Shown: positions 36,123 through 47,241 of the stretch, in pieces
How positions within the stretch are numbered: position 1 is the stretch's first letter
Layout: the number at the start of each line of letters is the position of its first letter
Origin: Rhodocyclaceae bacterium
GTDB lineage: Bacteria > Pseudomonadota > Gammaproteobacteria > Burkholderiales > Rhodocyclaceae
Assembly: GCA_016791115.1 (NCBI GenBank)
Contig: JAEUNL010000064.1
Span: 62,001 to 126,000 of the forward strand
Direction of reading: 5' to 3'
Length of the DNA stretch: 64,000 nt
Position numbers and translations under genes: made by a program
The notes under the pieces: generated by a model
The model's input: only the letters and a program-made list of their open reading frames with translations
Databases searched by the model: none
What the model was told of the DNA's origin: nothing

Positions 36123-36895
36123 GATGGGATACCTTCGTACGTAAGGCGGCCGACGATCTCCCCGGCAATCAGTGAAAGTTCGCTCAGCACCTCAGACGGT
36201 CTTTCCTGGAGATAGAAGTGGCCGCCGGCGAACGATCGGACGCGAAACGCCGCTGCCGTCTCGCTGCGCCAAGCCTCCAGATGCGCCCGCGGTACCAAGC
36301 GATCCTGCTCGCCACCGAAAACCGTGATTGGCATGGGCAACGGAGCCCTCGAACATGGCTGGAAAAGCTCAAGCGCTTCGATGTCGGCGCGCAGGCTTGG
36401 CAACAACAACGCCATCAAGTCTGGCTCGGCCCGAACCTCCTCCGGAATGCCACCGTACCGGCGCTCTATTTCAGAAATGAATGCCTGATCGTCGAGCAGG
36501 TGTATTGGCGGTTGCATATCTGGCACGTGAGGAGGGCGCCGCGCCGATACGATAAGTTGCTCCGGCACCGATTCGCCACGTGCAGCCAGAACCCGCGCGA
36601 GTTCGCACGCAACAACCGCACCCATGCTGTGGCCAAAGAACACGAACGGCCGCACGCAGTGCGCAGCCAGACGTTCTGCCAGCAAGCCTACCAGCACCTC
36701 AATGTTTCGCACCGGTGCTTCACCGAATCTGCCTTCCCTGCCGGGCAATTGAACCGCGCAAACCTCGACCGAAGGAGGGAGACCCGCATGCCAGAGCCGA
36801 TATGCAGACGCCCCTCCTCCCGCATGCGGGAAGCAGAACATTTTGAGTCGAGCGTCCGGTCGTTTACAGAACGTCCTGACCCACGATGACTGCAT
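36119..36895 (-). CDS. Type II thioesterase (stand-alone alpha/beta hydrolase)
   Basis: The protein has 258 residues and belongs to the editing thioesterases that accompany PKS/NRPS lines; they hydrolyse wrong or stalled acyl groups from carrier proteins in the cytoplasm. Evidence: CFPHAGGGASAY near the N-terminus (oxyanion region), nucleophile Ser in GHSMGA near residue 90, Asp in GGEQDRL, and His in GGHFYL near the C-terminus. The ATG at 36895 is chosen because a strong ribosome site (GGGAGGAG) lies just before it; a TTG 18 bp upstream would put that site inside the gene. It is the first gene of the overlapping thioesterase-PKS chain. It is not a chain-terminating domain, so product release must be elsewhere. 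Confidence 0.9.
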   Translation of the reverse strand: MQSSWVRTFCKRPDARLKMFCFPHAGGGASAYRLWHAGLPPSVEVCAVQLPGREGRFGEAPVRNIEVLVGLLAERLAAHCVRPFVFFGHSMGAVVACELARVLAARGESVPEQLIVSARRPPHVPDMQPPIHLLDDQAFISEIERRYGGIPEEVRAEPDLMALLLPSLRADIEALELFQPCSRAPLPMPITVFGGEQDRLVPRAHLEAWRSETAAAFRVRSFAGGHFYLQERPSEVLSELSLIAGEIVGRLTYEGIPS

Positions 36896-36917
36896 GAAGG
36901 CTCCTCCCACCAATTGG

Positions 36918-36929
36918 GATTGTACAATC
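36918..36929. promoter_or_regulatory. 12-bp perfect palindrome upstream of the thioesterase-PKS operon
   Basis: GATTGTACAATC is its own reverse complement and lies 22 bp before the thioesterase ATG. On the minus strand it contains TACAAT, which could serve as a -10 box, but no good -35 box is seen at 16-18 bp. It could be an operator or chance. Confidence 0.25.
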
Positions 36930-36981
36930 TATGCGAACTGATCCATGCCAGCGACGTAACTGCTGCTCGATGAATTCGCAA

Positions 36982-37260
36982 TTACAGGCAGGTCCGACCC
37001 TGACTGGAGTGTCCATCTACGCGGCGAACCTCCGCATCCGTCGCCTGGTTCCTACGGTCGGCACCGATCGAACCTGCTGCAACAACGTGCAGGGAATCGC
37101 CGTAGCCTAGCGCACTATCGGCCCCGGTCTGCGTACCAAAATTCACGCGCGCGCTGCATTCACGGCAGTGACTTTTGACTTGCACGGTTCGACAGCAATG
37201 ACAGCAACACATCGCGACAAGAATCCCAATAGATCGTGCTGCGCGCGCAGCGGCGTTCAT
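36982..37260 (-). CDS. Doubtful small ORF coupled to the phosphopantetheinyl transferase stop
   Basis: A 92-codon ORF starts with an ATG that overlaps the PPTase stop (ATGA), the same coupling seen between the PKS genes. The peptide has a Cys/His-rich run (CCCHCC near residue 18) and no recognisable domain. It fills most of the 361-bp gap between PPTase and thioesterase, in which I see no other gene and no clear promoter. Composition does not look like a typical conserved protein, so it may be chance. Confidence 0.15.
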   Translation of the reverse strand: MNAAARAARSIGILVAMCCCHCCRTVQVKSHCRECSARVNFGTQTGADSALGYGDSLHVVAAGSIGADRRNQATDAEVRRVDGHSSQGRTCL

Positions 37261-38126
37261 GTGTTTCCGCATCGCTCGACCAACGGTCTGTACCACTGAA
37301 CGACAGGCCGCGCCGAGCGGACGGATACAGCTCCGCAAAACCCCTCGAGCGGCACGAATCCCTGAACGTGCAAGCCTGCCAAGCGGCCCGACGGATCATG
37401 AACTTGAGCGAACCCGGTGTCACCGCTGGCATCGAACGGAATCTCGAATCTGTCCAGGCCGTAGCCAATGCCGATACCATCGGCCTTGACGACAGCTTCC
37501 TTGCGAGTCCAACAAGAATAGAACGCGCTGAGCCGTTCCGACGATCTCTGCGTCTTCAGCCACTGGAATTCAACGTCGGTGAAATTCGACCGCGCTACAT
37601 CCAGGTAGTCGTCGAAAGCTCTTATCCGCTCGATATCGACACCTATTGAATCGCCAAATGCCACGCCCATGATGGCCCAACCTCCGGAATGGGAGAAGTT
37701 GAACTGCAATTGATCGCCGTCCAAGGGAAAGCCGACGGATGGCTTACCCGTCGGTCCGTTGTCGAAGCAGATTTGGGCGGGATGCATATCGAAGTACGCA
37801 CCGATCAAATAGCGCAATAATCCGCGACCAATCTCGAAGTCACGCTTCAACGCCTCATTAGTGTAGCGACTGGCGCGTTCTCGCTCGTCCCGGCTCAACA
37901 GCCCGGACACGACGCTGTACTCAGCCACGGACAGATTCAAAGGGAATAACCAAAGCTGTATGCCTGCGTTGCCAGAATTCGCGATCGAACGGCCCAACTG
38001 ATCATCAATCGCCTGGAGCGATGTGCTCGGCGTGCCATCTGCTTCCTGGTGTTTCATCGCTAAGGGCAAGCTTCCCGTAAGCACGAAGGGCCCTTGGGTG
38101 TACTCACAATTCGAATTGCGTCTCAT
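37257..38126 (-). CDS. Sfp-type 4'-phosphopantetheinyl transferase
   Basis: The enzyme transfers phosphopantetheine from CoA to the conserved Ser of carrier proteins, here most likely the ACPs of PKS1-PKS6. Family marks are FNFSHSGGWAI, the Mg-binding GVDIE, and FYSCWTRKEAVVKADG (WxxKEA). These sit in the order expected for the two-fold Sfp fold. The start is uncertain. The ATG at 38126 gives 289 residues, but the Sfp core (LWLFPLNLSVAEY) begins only near residue 57, and no ribosome site is seen before this ATG or the next one at 38057. The first codons lie next to the transposon remnant and may derive from it. The gene has the same orientation as the PKS operon and lies immediately upstream of it, which fits a dedicated activating enzyme. 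Its lower GC and less uniform codon use than the PKS genes are an impression, not a count. Confidence 0.85.
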   Translation of the reverse strand: MRRNSNCEYTQGPFVLTGSLPLAMKHQEADGTPSTSLQAIDDQLGRSIANSGNAGIQLWLFPLNLSVAEYSVVSGLLSRDERERASRYTNEALKRDFEIGRGLLRYLIGAYFDMHPAQICFDNGPTGKPSVGFPLDGDQLQFNFSHSGGWAIMGVAFGDSIGVDIERIRAFDDYLDVARSNFTDVEFQWLKTQRSSERLSAFYSCWTRKEAVVKADGIGIGYGLDRFEIPFDASGDTGFAQVHDPSGRLAGLHVQGFVPLEGFCGAVSVRSARPVVQWYRPLVERCGNT

Positions 38127-38182
38127 GCGCAAAGGATATAGGCGTAAGCAAGATTGAGCATGGGCAAGGAGTGGAGCGAGGG

Positions 38183-38893
38183 CTATTCGTATCGGGCGGC
38201 GATACGCCGAAATTGCATAAACCGATTGATCAAGCGCTCGACAAGGTTGTGATCCCTTTAGAGGTGACGATCATAGACACCTTAAGCCAGGCGGTTGCTG
38301 CGAAGCGGGATGGCAACTTGGGCGCCCTATGCTTCGATTGCGGCCATCAATGCATCGGCGTCGTAGCCTTTGTCGGCAATTACGTAATGCGGCCCCGATC
38401 CTTCGATGTGCGTGGATGCGTCGCTGATGTCGGAAACTTGGTCGCCGGTCCGGTGTTAGCACAACGGGTTGCGAAAGGCTCCGACCACGGCATAGATCTT
38501 GGTATTCAATCCGCCCCGGCTGCGCCCGAGCGCCTGACAGCCTTCTGCTTTTTGGGCGCCCGCGGCGTGTTGGCGCACTCGCACGAGCGTCGAATCGAAG
38601 TACAACTGCTCCAACTCGGCATCGCTCCTGAGGGCTTTGGCCGTGTGCATCCAATTGCTTCCCTTCCTGCTCCAACGGGAAAAGCGCATTTAAACAGTGT
38701 GCCACGGGCCGGAATTCGTGGGCAGATCGCGCCACGATTAGTCGGTACGCGCAATCCCCCGCCCGGCCTCCACGAACAGTCGGCTGTTGTACCCCGTCGT
38801 GCCGCGTTAGTTCACCTTCTGTGGACACAATGGCTCGATACGTGCCCACTGATCGTCCTGCAACATGCTTCGATCCAGCCTCGCCGAGTCCAT
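38183..38893 (-). pseudogene. Decayed IS5-family transposase
   Basis: Fragments of an IS5-family DDE transposase can be read in order on the minus strand: an N-terminal piece (QDDQWARIEPL), WRDLPTNSGPWHTV, FDSTLVRVRQHAAGAQKA with the first Asp, ALGRSRGGLNTKIYA, VIADKGYDADALMAAIEA with the second Asp, and NLVERLINRFMQFRRIAARYE with the Glu. Several in-frame stops and at least one frame change separate them, so it cannot make an active enzyme. An open frame of 258 codons covers part of this region but in the wrong frame for most of it. The remnant marks the edge of the PKS cluster. Confidence 0.85.
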
Positions 38894-39173
38894 AAAGAGA
38901 GAATGTGCATAATTTTGTCATTTGTGAACAGACTCTAGCGTCTTGCCATGTTCGGCATTTCAGCTCGTCAGCCAACACAGGCCGCATCCATTGGCCACTC
39001 GCATAGTTCGGCGGCCTGACTCTATAACGCAATTTTCTCCAATCCACATCTCCTTAATCAGCGCGATTTCTCTCGATGCTTCGACACTTATCGCCAGTCC
39101 GTCACGAACCAACGCCGCTCCACGAATCGTCTGCCTACTGTGCAGGTGGCCGCAATGCTCAACGGAGGCGCGT
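38894..39173. other. Intergenic stretch between transposon remnant and transglycosylase
   Basis: No supported gene. Near 38920-38935 the minus strand reads GAGTCTGTTCACAAAT, which may be the right terminal repeat of the IS5-type element. A minus-strand open frame here (38960-39214) has no recognisable domain and overlaps the end of the transglycosylase gene. Confidence 0.4.
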
Positions 39174-40088
39174 TCAACGCGGGTAGCGTACCAATGAGAA
39201 TCGCCCGCTGACATCGCGCTCGAATGGATGCATCTCGCTCCTGTAGATGCTCATGATTCGCTGCACGTATTCCCGCGTTTCGGGAAAAGGTGGTATGCCC
39301 CGATATCTATCGACGGCCCCTTCGCCAGCGTTGTATCCGGCTACGACGAGGGGCACCTGCCCCCGGAAGTACGACAAGAGCCATCGCAGATAGGCAAGGC
39401 CGCCGCGGACGTTCTGCTCGGGATCGAAGGGCTTGCGGACATTGAAACGTCGCGCAGTCTCGGGGATGAGCTGCATCAGGCCCTGCGCGTTCTTCACGGA
39501 CCGGGCATTGGGATCGAAGTTCGATTCTGCCCGAATCACGGCGAGCGCGAGCCGAGGCTGAACGTTGTACTGCGGGGCCAGACGGCCAACCAGATCGGCG
39601 ATATATTTCGGCGCGGGCGGCATGTCGTCGACCTGTGGCAGCGCCTCGTCCTCGATTGCCTGCGCCTCGATCCTGGGCGGCCGCATGCAGTCCGGCGGAT
39701 CTGAGGCGCTTGGTCCGAAGAGATGCTGAATCCGTTGCGCATGCTCGTGGCCCTGACCTGCTGCGAGCCCAAAGAAGTACGAGGCGATCGCGTCGTTCCG
39801 GGGAATACCGCGTGAATTCGCGTACATCCAGCCGATGCTGAACTGGGCTTCCGCATCGCCTTGGCGCGCTGCCTCGCAATAGAGAGCCAGTGCCTGCGTC
39901 TCGTCCTTCTGAACGCCTTCACCGTGCTCCAGTGCGGTGGCAAGGGCAACCAGCCCGGCCGCCTCGGCGTCGCGCTCCGACTCTTCGGCGCGAGCGGGAT
40001 ATGACATTGCCGCGAGCACCAAGGCGATCGCCGCGAAAGTCGCGCATCGCTGCAACCAACCGCGCTTGAACATTCTCATTGCAGACAT
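39174..40088 (-). CDS. Lytic transglycosylase with Sel1-like repeats
   Basis: The protein has 304 residues. An N-terminal hydrophobic segment (residues 12-33, ending near PARA) is a likely signal peptide, so it should act on peptidoglycan in the periplasm. Residues 45-120 look like one or two Sel1-type repeats (ALALYCEAARQGDAEAQFSIGWMY). The C-terminal half is an SLT domain: catalytic Glu188 in IRAESNFDP, then AQGLMQLIPETARRF, YLRWLL and VVAGYNAGEGAVDRYRG. The enzyme cleaves MurNAc-GlcNAc bonds with formation of anhydro-MurNAc. The ATG at 40088 and another at 40073 (MRMF would begin at 40079) have no strong ribosome site, so the exact start is open. It lies between the transposon remnant and the tRNA genes and has no obvious tie to the PKS cluster. 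Confidence 0.9.
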   Translation of the reverse strand: MSAMRMFKRGWLQRCATFAAIALVLAAMSYPARAEESERDAEAAGLVALATALEHGEGVQKDETQALALYCEAARQGDAEAQFSIGWMYANSRGIPRNDAIASYFFGLAAGQGHEHAQRIQHLFGPSASDPPDCMRPPRIEAQAIEDEALPQVDDMPPAPKYIADLVGRLAPQYNVQPRLALAVIRAESNFDPNARSVKNAQGLMQLIPETARRFNVRKPFDPEQNVRGGLAYLRWLLSYFRGQVPLVVAGYNAGEGAVDRYRGIPPFPETREYVQRIMSIYRSEMHPFERDVSGRFSLVRYPR

Positions 40089-40249
40089 TTCAGATGACCC
40101 GAGCCAGCCGAGGACTACTATCCACTCCTTAACATATTGTCGGATTCCGACTGGATCGAAAAGCCAACGAACGGACTAATCCACTCGTCGCGCGGTCCCC
40201 ACCACGAGAATTGTGCGGGGCGCTGCCGCTTAGGGCCTGGAGAGATGCG

Positions 40250-40324
40250 CGCGGCAGGGAGGACTCGAACCCACCGACCCCCGGCTTAGAAGGCCGGTGC
40301 TCTATCCGACTGAGCTACTGCCGC
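40250..40324 (-). tRNA. tRNA-Arg (anticodon TCT)
   Basis: Acceptor stem GCGGCAG/CTGCCGC, D-arm GCTC..GAGC, anticodon arm CCGGC-CTTCTAA-GCCGG and T-loop TTCGAGT are all present. Discriminator is G and CCA is not encoded. The T-stem (GTGGG/CCTCC) has one U-C mismatch and one G-U pair, which is a little weak. Confidence 0.9.
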
Positions 40325-40343
40325 AATGAGAAAGGGAAAACGA

Positions 40344-40421
<78 letters not shown>

Positions 40422-40432
40422 AAGAGGCCCGG

Positions 40433-40461
40433 ATGTTACCCGCAGCAAGGTGGTAGGTCAA
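40433..40461 (-). promoter_or_regulatory. Sigma70-type promoter of the tRNA-Pro/tRNA-Arg unit
   Basis: On the minus strand TTGACC (-35) and TAACAT (-10) are 17 bp apart. The start of transcription would fall about 5 bp before tRNA-Pro. The stretch after the -10 is GC-rich (CCGGGCC), as in stringently controlled stable-RNA promoters. Confidence 0.6.
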
Positions 40462-40493
40462 ATGGGTCTGGGCGGGATTTTGGGCTAGGTAAA

Positions 40494-40522
40494 GAAAGAA
40501 AAAGGGCACCTTTCAGGCGCCC
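40494..40522 (-). terminator. Rho-independent terminator after pnp
   Basis: On the minus strand an 8-bp stem GGGCGCCT/AGGTGCCC (one G-U) with loop GAA is followed by TTTTTCTTTC. It lies 26 bp after the pnp stop. Confidence 0.85.
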
Positions 40523-40548
40523 TATCATATTGATTAAATTTATATTCC

Positions 40549-42708
40549 CTATTGCGGTTGCTTCGTTTCGCCTGAGCTTTGCTGCTGTTGCGTCTGCTGG
40601 GCACTTTCGTTCGAGACCGCTTTCATCGAGAGACGGATCCGTCCTTTTTCGTCAGTCTCAAGCACCTTCACCTTCACGACCTGCCCCTCTTTCAGGTGAT
40701 CGGCGACTTTCTCGATTCGTTCGTTTGCAATTTGTGAGATATGGAGAAGGCCGTCCTTGCCGGGCAACACGCTCACGATGGCACCAAAGTCGAGCAGGCG
40801 AAGCACCGTCCCCTCGTACACTTTGCCCACCTCAACCTCGGCCGTGATCGCCTCGATGCGCTTCTTGGCAACGTCCGCCATGTCGGCATTGACCGACGCA
40901 ATCGTCACTGTGCCATCGTCTGTAATATCGATCGTTGTGCCGGTTTCCTCCGTCAGCGCACGAATAACCGCGCCGCCCTTGCCGATTACGTCCCGGATCT
41001 TCTCCGGATTGATTTTCATCGTCAGCAGGCGTGGTGCATAGGTCGATACCTCGCCCCGATGCGTCGAGAGCGACGATTTCATCTGCCCAAGAATATGCAT
41101 GCGCGCGTCCTTCGCTTGAGCCAGCGCCACCTGCATAATTTCCTTGGTAATTCCCTGAATCTTGATGTCCATCTGGAGTGCCGTGACACCGTTGTCCGTA
41201 CCGGCCACCTTGAAATCCATATCGCCCAGATGATCTTCATCGCCGAGGATATCGGTCAGAACCGCGAACCGGTTTCCTTCCTTGATCAGACCCATTGCAA
41301 TACCTGCAACATGCGCTTTCAGCGGCACGCCTGCATCCATCAGCGCCAGCGATCCACCGCAAACCGAAGCCATCGACGAAGAACCGTTCGACTCGGTAAT
41401 TTCGGAGACCACCCGCATCGAATAGCTGAACTCTTCGGGCGAAGGCAGAACCGCGATCAACGCACGCTTCGCGAGACGTCCGTGGCCGATCTCGCGACGC
41501 TTCGGGGCACCGAAACGTCCGGTTTCGCCTGTTGCAAACGGAGGCATGTTGTAATGAAGCATGAAGCGCTCCTTGTACTCGCCAGCAAGCGCATCGATAA
41601 TCTGTTCATCCCGGCCAGTACCCAACGTCGCGATCACCAGCGCCTGAGTCTCACCGCGGGTGAAGAGTGCCGAACCGTGGGTTCGTGGCATGACGCTGTT
41701 GCGAATTGCGATCGGCCTTACGGTGCGTGTATCGCGTCCGTCGATCCGCGGTTCGCCATTCAGAATCTGCGAACGAACAATCTTCGCTTCGAGGTCAAAA
41801 AAGTGATTCTTGATCGTATTGACATCCGGCGCCAACGCGCCGTCTTCAAGCGCTGTCGTCAGTTGAGCAATCAATGAGCTACGGATCTCATTGACCTTCG
41901 CCGTTCTCAGTTGTTTCTGAGTCAGTCGATAGGCATCCCTGAGAGGGCCTTCCGCCAGATCGGCAATCCTGCTTATCAAGGCTTCGTCCTTGGCAGGCGG
42001 CTTCCAGTCCCACTCCGGCTTCCCTGCCGCCTCGACAAGCTCATTGATCGCATTGATCGCCGACTGCATCTGCTCGTGACCGAACACCACGGCGCCGAGC
42101 ATGACGTCTTCCGGCAACTCCATGGCCTCGGATTCGACCATCAGTACTGCGGCCTGGGTTCCTGCGACCACCAGATTGAGTTGACTCTCCTTCAACTGGC
42201 TTATGGTGGGATTGAGGAGGAACTGGCCGTTCTGATATCCGACACGGGCTGCACCGATCGGTCCGTTGAAGGGGATGCCGGAAACCGCCAATGCAGCCGA
42301 TGCGCCGATCAATGCCGGAATATCCGCATCCACTTCGGGATTCAACGAGAGCACATGAACAATGACCTGCACCTCGTTGTAGAACCCGTCTGGAAAAAGG
42401 GGGCGGATCGGTCTGTCGATCAGGCGCGACGTCAGGGTTTCCTTCTCCGAGGGACGCCCCTCTCTTTTGAAAAACCCCCCCGGGATTCGTCCGGCCGCGT
42501 AAAACTTCTCGGCGTAATCGACCGTCAGCGGAAAGAAATCCTGCCCGGGTTTCGCTTCTTTTTGCGCAACGACTGTCGCGAGAACAACCGTGTCATCCAT
42601 GCTGACGAGGACCGCCCCGGACGACTGGCGCGCAATCTCGCCAGTCTCCATCGTGACTGTGTGCTGCCCGTACGAAAAACTCTTCTTAGCGTGATTAAAC
42701 AATTTCAT
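40549..42708 (-). CDS. pnp: Polyribonucleotide nucleotidyltransferase (PNPase)
   Basis: The protein has 719 residues, normal for bacterial PNPase. It degrades RNA 3' to 5' by phosphorolysis and is the exonuclease core of the degradosome in the cytoplasm. Domains: first RNase PH-like half (about 10-145), helical linker, second RNase PH-like half (about 325-540, with [22 protein letters not shown]), KH domain ([20 protein letters not shown], about 555-610), and S1 domain ([23 protein letters not shown], about 622-690). The C-terminal tail is Gln-rich. It lies downstream of rpsO, as in many proteobacteria, with a terminator-like hairpin between the two genes and a terminator after it. Confidence 0.98.
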   Translation of the reverse strand: MKLFNHAKKSFSYGQHTVTMETGEIARQSSGAVLVSMDDTVVLATVVAQKEAKPGQDFFPLTVDYAEKFYAAGRIPGGFFKREGRPSEKETLTSRLIDRPIRPLFPDGFYNEVQVIVHVLSLNPEVDADIPALIGASAALAVSGIPFNGPIGAARVGYQNGQFLLNPTISQLKESQLNLVVAGTQAAVLMVESEAMELPEDVMLGAVVFGHEQMQSAINAINELVEAAGKPEWDWKPPAKDEALISRIADLAEGPLRDAYRLTQKQLRTAKVNEIRSSLIAQLTTALEDGALAPDVNTIKNHFFDLEAKIVRSQILNGEPRIDGRDTRTVRPIAIRNSVMPRTHGSALFTRGETQALVIATLGTGRDEQIIDALAGEYKERFMLHYNMPPFATGETGRFGAPKRREIGHGRLAKRALIAVLPSPEEFSYSMRVVSEITESNGSSSMASVCGGSLALMDAGVPLKAHVAGIAMGLIKEGNRFAVLTDILGDEDHLGDMDFKVAGTDNGVTALQMDIKIQGITKEIMQVALAQAKDARMHILGQMKSSLSTHRGEVSTYAPRLLTMKINPEKIRDVIGKGGAVIRALTEETGTTIDITDDGTVTIASVNADMADVAKKRIEAITAEVEVGKVYEGTVLRLLDFGAIVSVLPGKDGLLHISQIANERIEKVADHLKEGQVVKVKVLETDEKGRIRLSMKAVSNESAQQTQQQQSSGETKQPQ

Positions 42709-42762
42709 ATCCTCTCGTTCGGTTTCCGTCGTACATCATCGCGCATACATCGGACCAAAATG

Positions 42763-42798
42763 AAAAGCCGGCGTAGGCCTCATCAGGCCATCGCCGGC
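42763..42798 (-). terminator. Terminator hairpin between rpsO and pnp
   Basis: On the minus strand GCCGGCG/CGCCGGC encloses GGCC..GGCC and is followed by TTTTCATTTT. It should end part of the rpsO transcripts; read-through would supply pnp. In other proteobacteria this region also carries RNase III processing; no claim of that is made here. Confidence 0.75.
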
Positions 42799-42847
42799 AT
42801 CGAATCTGTTGCCCGCTCCACTGAACTGGGCGCGCAAGCATCGGCGC

Positions 42848-43117
42848 CTACTTGCGCAGACCGAGGCGCTCAATCAGCGAGCGATAGCTATCCACGTTCT
42901 TGCGCTTGAGATAGTCGAGCATCTTGCGACGCGCACTAACCATCTTTAGCAAACCGCGTCGCGAATGATGATCCTTGACATGGGCCTTGAAATGGCCGGT
43001 GAGGTCGTTGATGCGTGCAGTAAGCAGCGCGACCTGAACTTCGGGGGAACCGGTATCGCCCTTGGCACGTTGGTAGTCGCCAACGATCTTGGCCTTGTCT
43101 GCAGTCTGGATTGCCAT
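42848..43117 (-). CDS. rpsO: 30S ribosomal protein S15
   Basis: The protein has 89 residues, the exact family length. It binds the central domain of 16S rRNA early in 30S assembly. The signature [17 protein letters not shown] and the basic [22 protein letters not shown] are present. It has its own promoter just upstream and a terminator hairpin after it, followed by pnp. Confidence 0.98.
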   Translation of the reverse strand: MAIQTADKAKIVGDYQRAKGDTGSPEVQVALLTARINDLTGHFKAHVKDHHSRRGLLKMVSARRKMLDYLKRKNVDSYRSLIERLGLRK

Positions 43118-43156
43118 GAATCTCTACCTATCGTCTTGTCTCTTGGAAAACATTGG

Positions 43157-43186
43157 ATTATACGTGCAAATTTGCAGTCTACTCAA
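43157..43186 (-). promoter_or_regulatory. rpsO promoter with internal palindrome
   Basis: Minus strand: TTGAGT (-35, 43181-43186) and a perfect TATAAT (-10, 43157-43162), 18 bp apart, in the truB-rpsO gap. The spacer holds the 12-bp palindrome TGCAAATTTGCA (43165-43176). Confidence 0.7.
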
Positions 43187-43213
43187 TCCCCTGCCACAGG
43201 AATGTGGCTGGAA

Positions 43214-44128
43214 TCAGGGTGACGCGACAGCGCCAACCACACGTTTCGGCCGGACGAAGCTTCCTTCAACTTCCCCCGTGCCCAGAAACTGCTCGTCGGG
43301 GCCATAAACCCGGACATCTCGGCCTGCACTTGGTTGCGGACCGAGTGCGACGGCTTGCCCGTGTCCGAAGGCACGCGCGGCATCATGCATCAACTCGACT
43401 TTGGTCCAATCCGTGATCAGATGATCGGCCGGTTGAAGCCAATCCGACGCATTGGCCAGATCGGCCTCGAGTCGCTCCAACTCTACGGCATCGCGAACCT
43501 CAAACCGCCCGATCCTCGTCCGGCGCAGCCCTGCCAAGTGTGCGCCACAACCAAGCAGCGCTCCGATATCCTCCGCGAGTACCCGAATGTAGGTTCCCTT
43601 GCTGCAATCAACGGAGATACGAGCCCTACTTCCGGCAAACGCGAGTACCTCGATTTTTTGAATCCGGACCGTCCTCGGCTGCCGCTCCAGTATCACGCCA
43701 GACCGGGCATATTCGTACAAGGGCCGCCCGGCGACCTTCAGCGCCGAATGCATCGGCGGGGTTTGTTCGATCGTGCCTACGAATCGGCTGCAAGCTGAAA
43801 CGAACTCCTCGGCAACGCAATTCGCTTCGCGACTTTCTACGACCACCCCTTCAGCATCGCCTGTATCCGTGCGGACACCGAGACACAGTTCGGCCTCGTA
43901 GCTCTTGTCAGCTTCGAGCAACGTCTGTGCGAACTTCGTTGCCTCCCCGAAGCACAGGGGCAACAACCCCGAGGCGAGCGGATCCAGCGTACCCGTATGC
44001 CCTGCTTTCGCCGCGTTGAACACTCGACGCACACGCTGAAGCACGGCATTGGAAGACAAGCCCGACGGCTTGTCCAGGAGCACCACGCCGTCGACTTTCA
44101 GTCGCGGCGGGCGACGAGGCGCATTCAT
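43214..44128 (-). CDS. truB: tRNA pseudouridine(55) synthase
   Basis: The protein has 304 residues. It makes the pseudouridine at position 55 in the T-loop of nearly all tRNAs. The N-terminus LLDKPSGLSSNAVLQRVRR and the catalytic Asp49 in HTGTLDPLASG are diagnostic; the C-terminal PUA-like part (ALGPQPSAGRDVRVYGPDEQ) is present. Its ATG follows the rbfA stop directly, with no gap, so the two are translated together as part of the rimP-nusA-infB-rbfA-truB operon. Confidence 0.97.
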   Translation of the reverse strand: MNAPRRPPRLKVDGVVLLDKPSGLSSNAVLQRVRRVFNAAKAGHTGTLDPLASGLLPLCFGEATKFAQTLLEADKSYEAELCLGVRTDTGDAEGVVVESREANCVAEEFVSACSRFVGTIEQTPPMHSALKVAGRPLYEYARSGVILERQPRTVRIQKIEVLAFAGSRARISVDCSKGTYIRVLAEDIGALLGCGAHLAGLRRTRIGRFEVRDAVELERLEADLANASDWLQPADHLITDWTKVELMHDAARAFGHGQAVALGPQPSAGRDVRVYGPDEQFLGTGEVEGSFVRPKRVVGAVASP

Positions 44129-44506
44129 TCAGATGTCGTCGCTCGATGTGTCGTGATCGGACTTTACGGCCTCGTCGATAAGACGGGACAAGCGATCGCC
44201 CTGCTCCACCGAGCGATCGTAGGCGAAGTGGAGTTCGGGAAGCGTGTGTATGCGAATGCGCCGCCCAAGTTCGCGTCGCAGAAAACCGCTCGCAGCACGC
44301 AGCCCAGCGAGCACTTCGCTCACGCCGGACTCCCCCTTCAACGAGGTAAAAAAAACCTTCGCGTGCGCATAGTCTGGCGAGATCTCGACATCCGTCAATG
44401 TCACCAGCCCCACCCTGGGATCCTTGACCTCAAGCTGGATCAATTCGGCCAGCTCGCGGCGAACCTGCTCTGCCACACGACTGCTGCGCGAAAATTCTTT
44501 GGGCAT
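44129..44506 (-). CDS. rbfA: 30S ribosome-binding factor A
   Basis: The protein has 125 residues. It is a small KH-fold factor needed for late maturation of the 30S subunit and for growth in the cold. Family features: SRSSRVAEQVRRELAELIQLEVKDPRVGLVTLTDVEISPDYAHAKVFF-type core (residues 6-53, read in pieces) and the conserved IRIHTLPELHFAYDRS segment. The acidic C-terminal tail SDHDTSSDDI is typical. It sits between infB and truB. Confidence 0.97.
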   Translation of the reverse strand: MPKEFSRSSRVAEQVRRELAELIQLEVKDPRVGLVTLTDVEISPDYAHAKVFFTSLKGESGVSEVLAGLRAASGFLRRELGRRIRIHTLPELHFAYDRSVEQGDRLSRLIDEAVKSDHDTSSDDI

Positions 44507-44527
44507 GGGCCAGCCAAGCGGGCACGA

Positions 44528-47224
<2,697 letters not shown>

Positions 47225-47241
47225 ATCTGCTCCTGCAACCT

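Noticed and set aside
36896-36913. TTG start for the thioesterase at 36913
   Set aside because: The GGGAGGAG ribosome site falls inside this extension and fits the ATG at 36895.
36930-36960. Possible sigma54 promoter (TGGCAT...TTCGC) before the thioesterase
   Set aside because: The distance between the GG and GC elements is too long by 3 bp for the -24/-12 rule.
38171-38938. 255-codon plus-strand frame over the transposon
   Set aside because: Transposase motifs read on the minus strand; the plus frame is a shadow.
38960-39214. 84-codon minus-strand frame between transposon remnant and transglycosylase
   Set aside because: No recognisable domain, overlaps the transglycosylase 3' end, no ribosome site.
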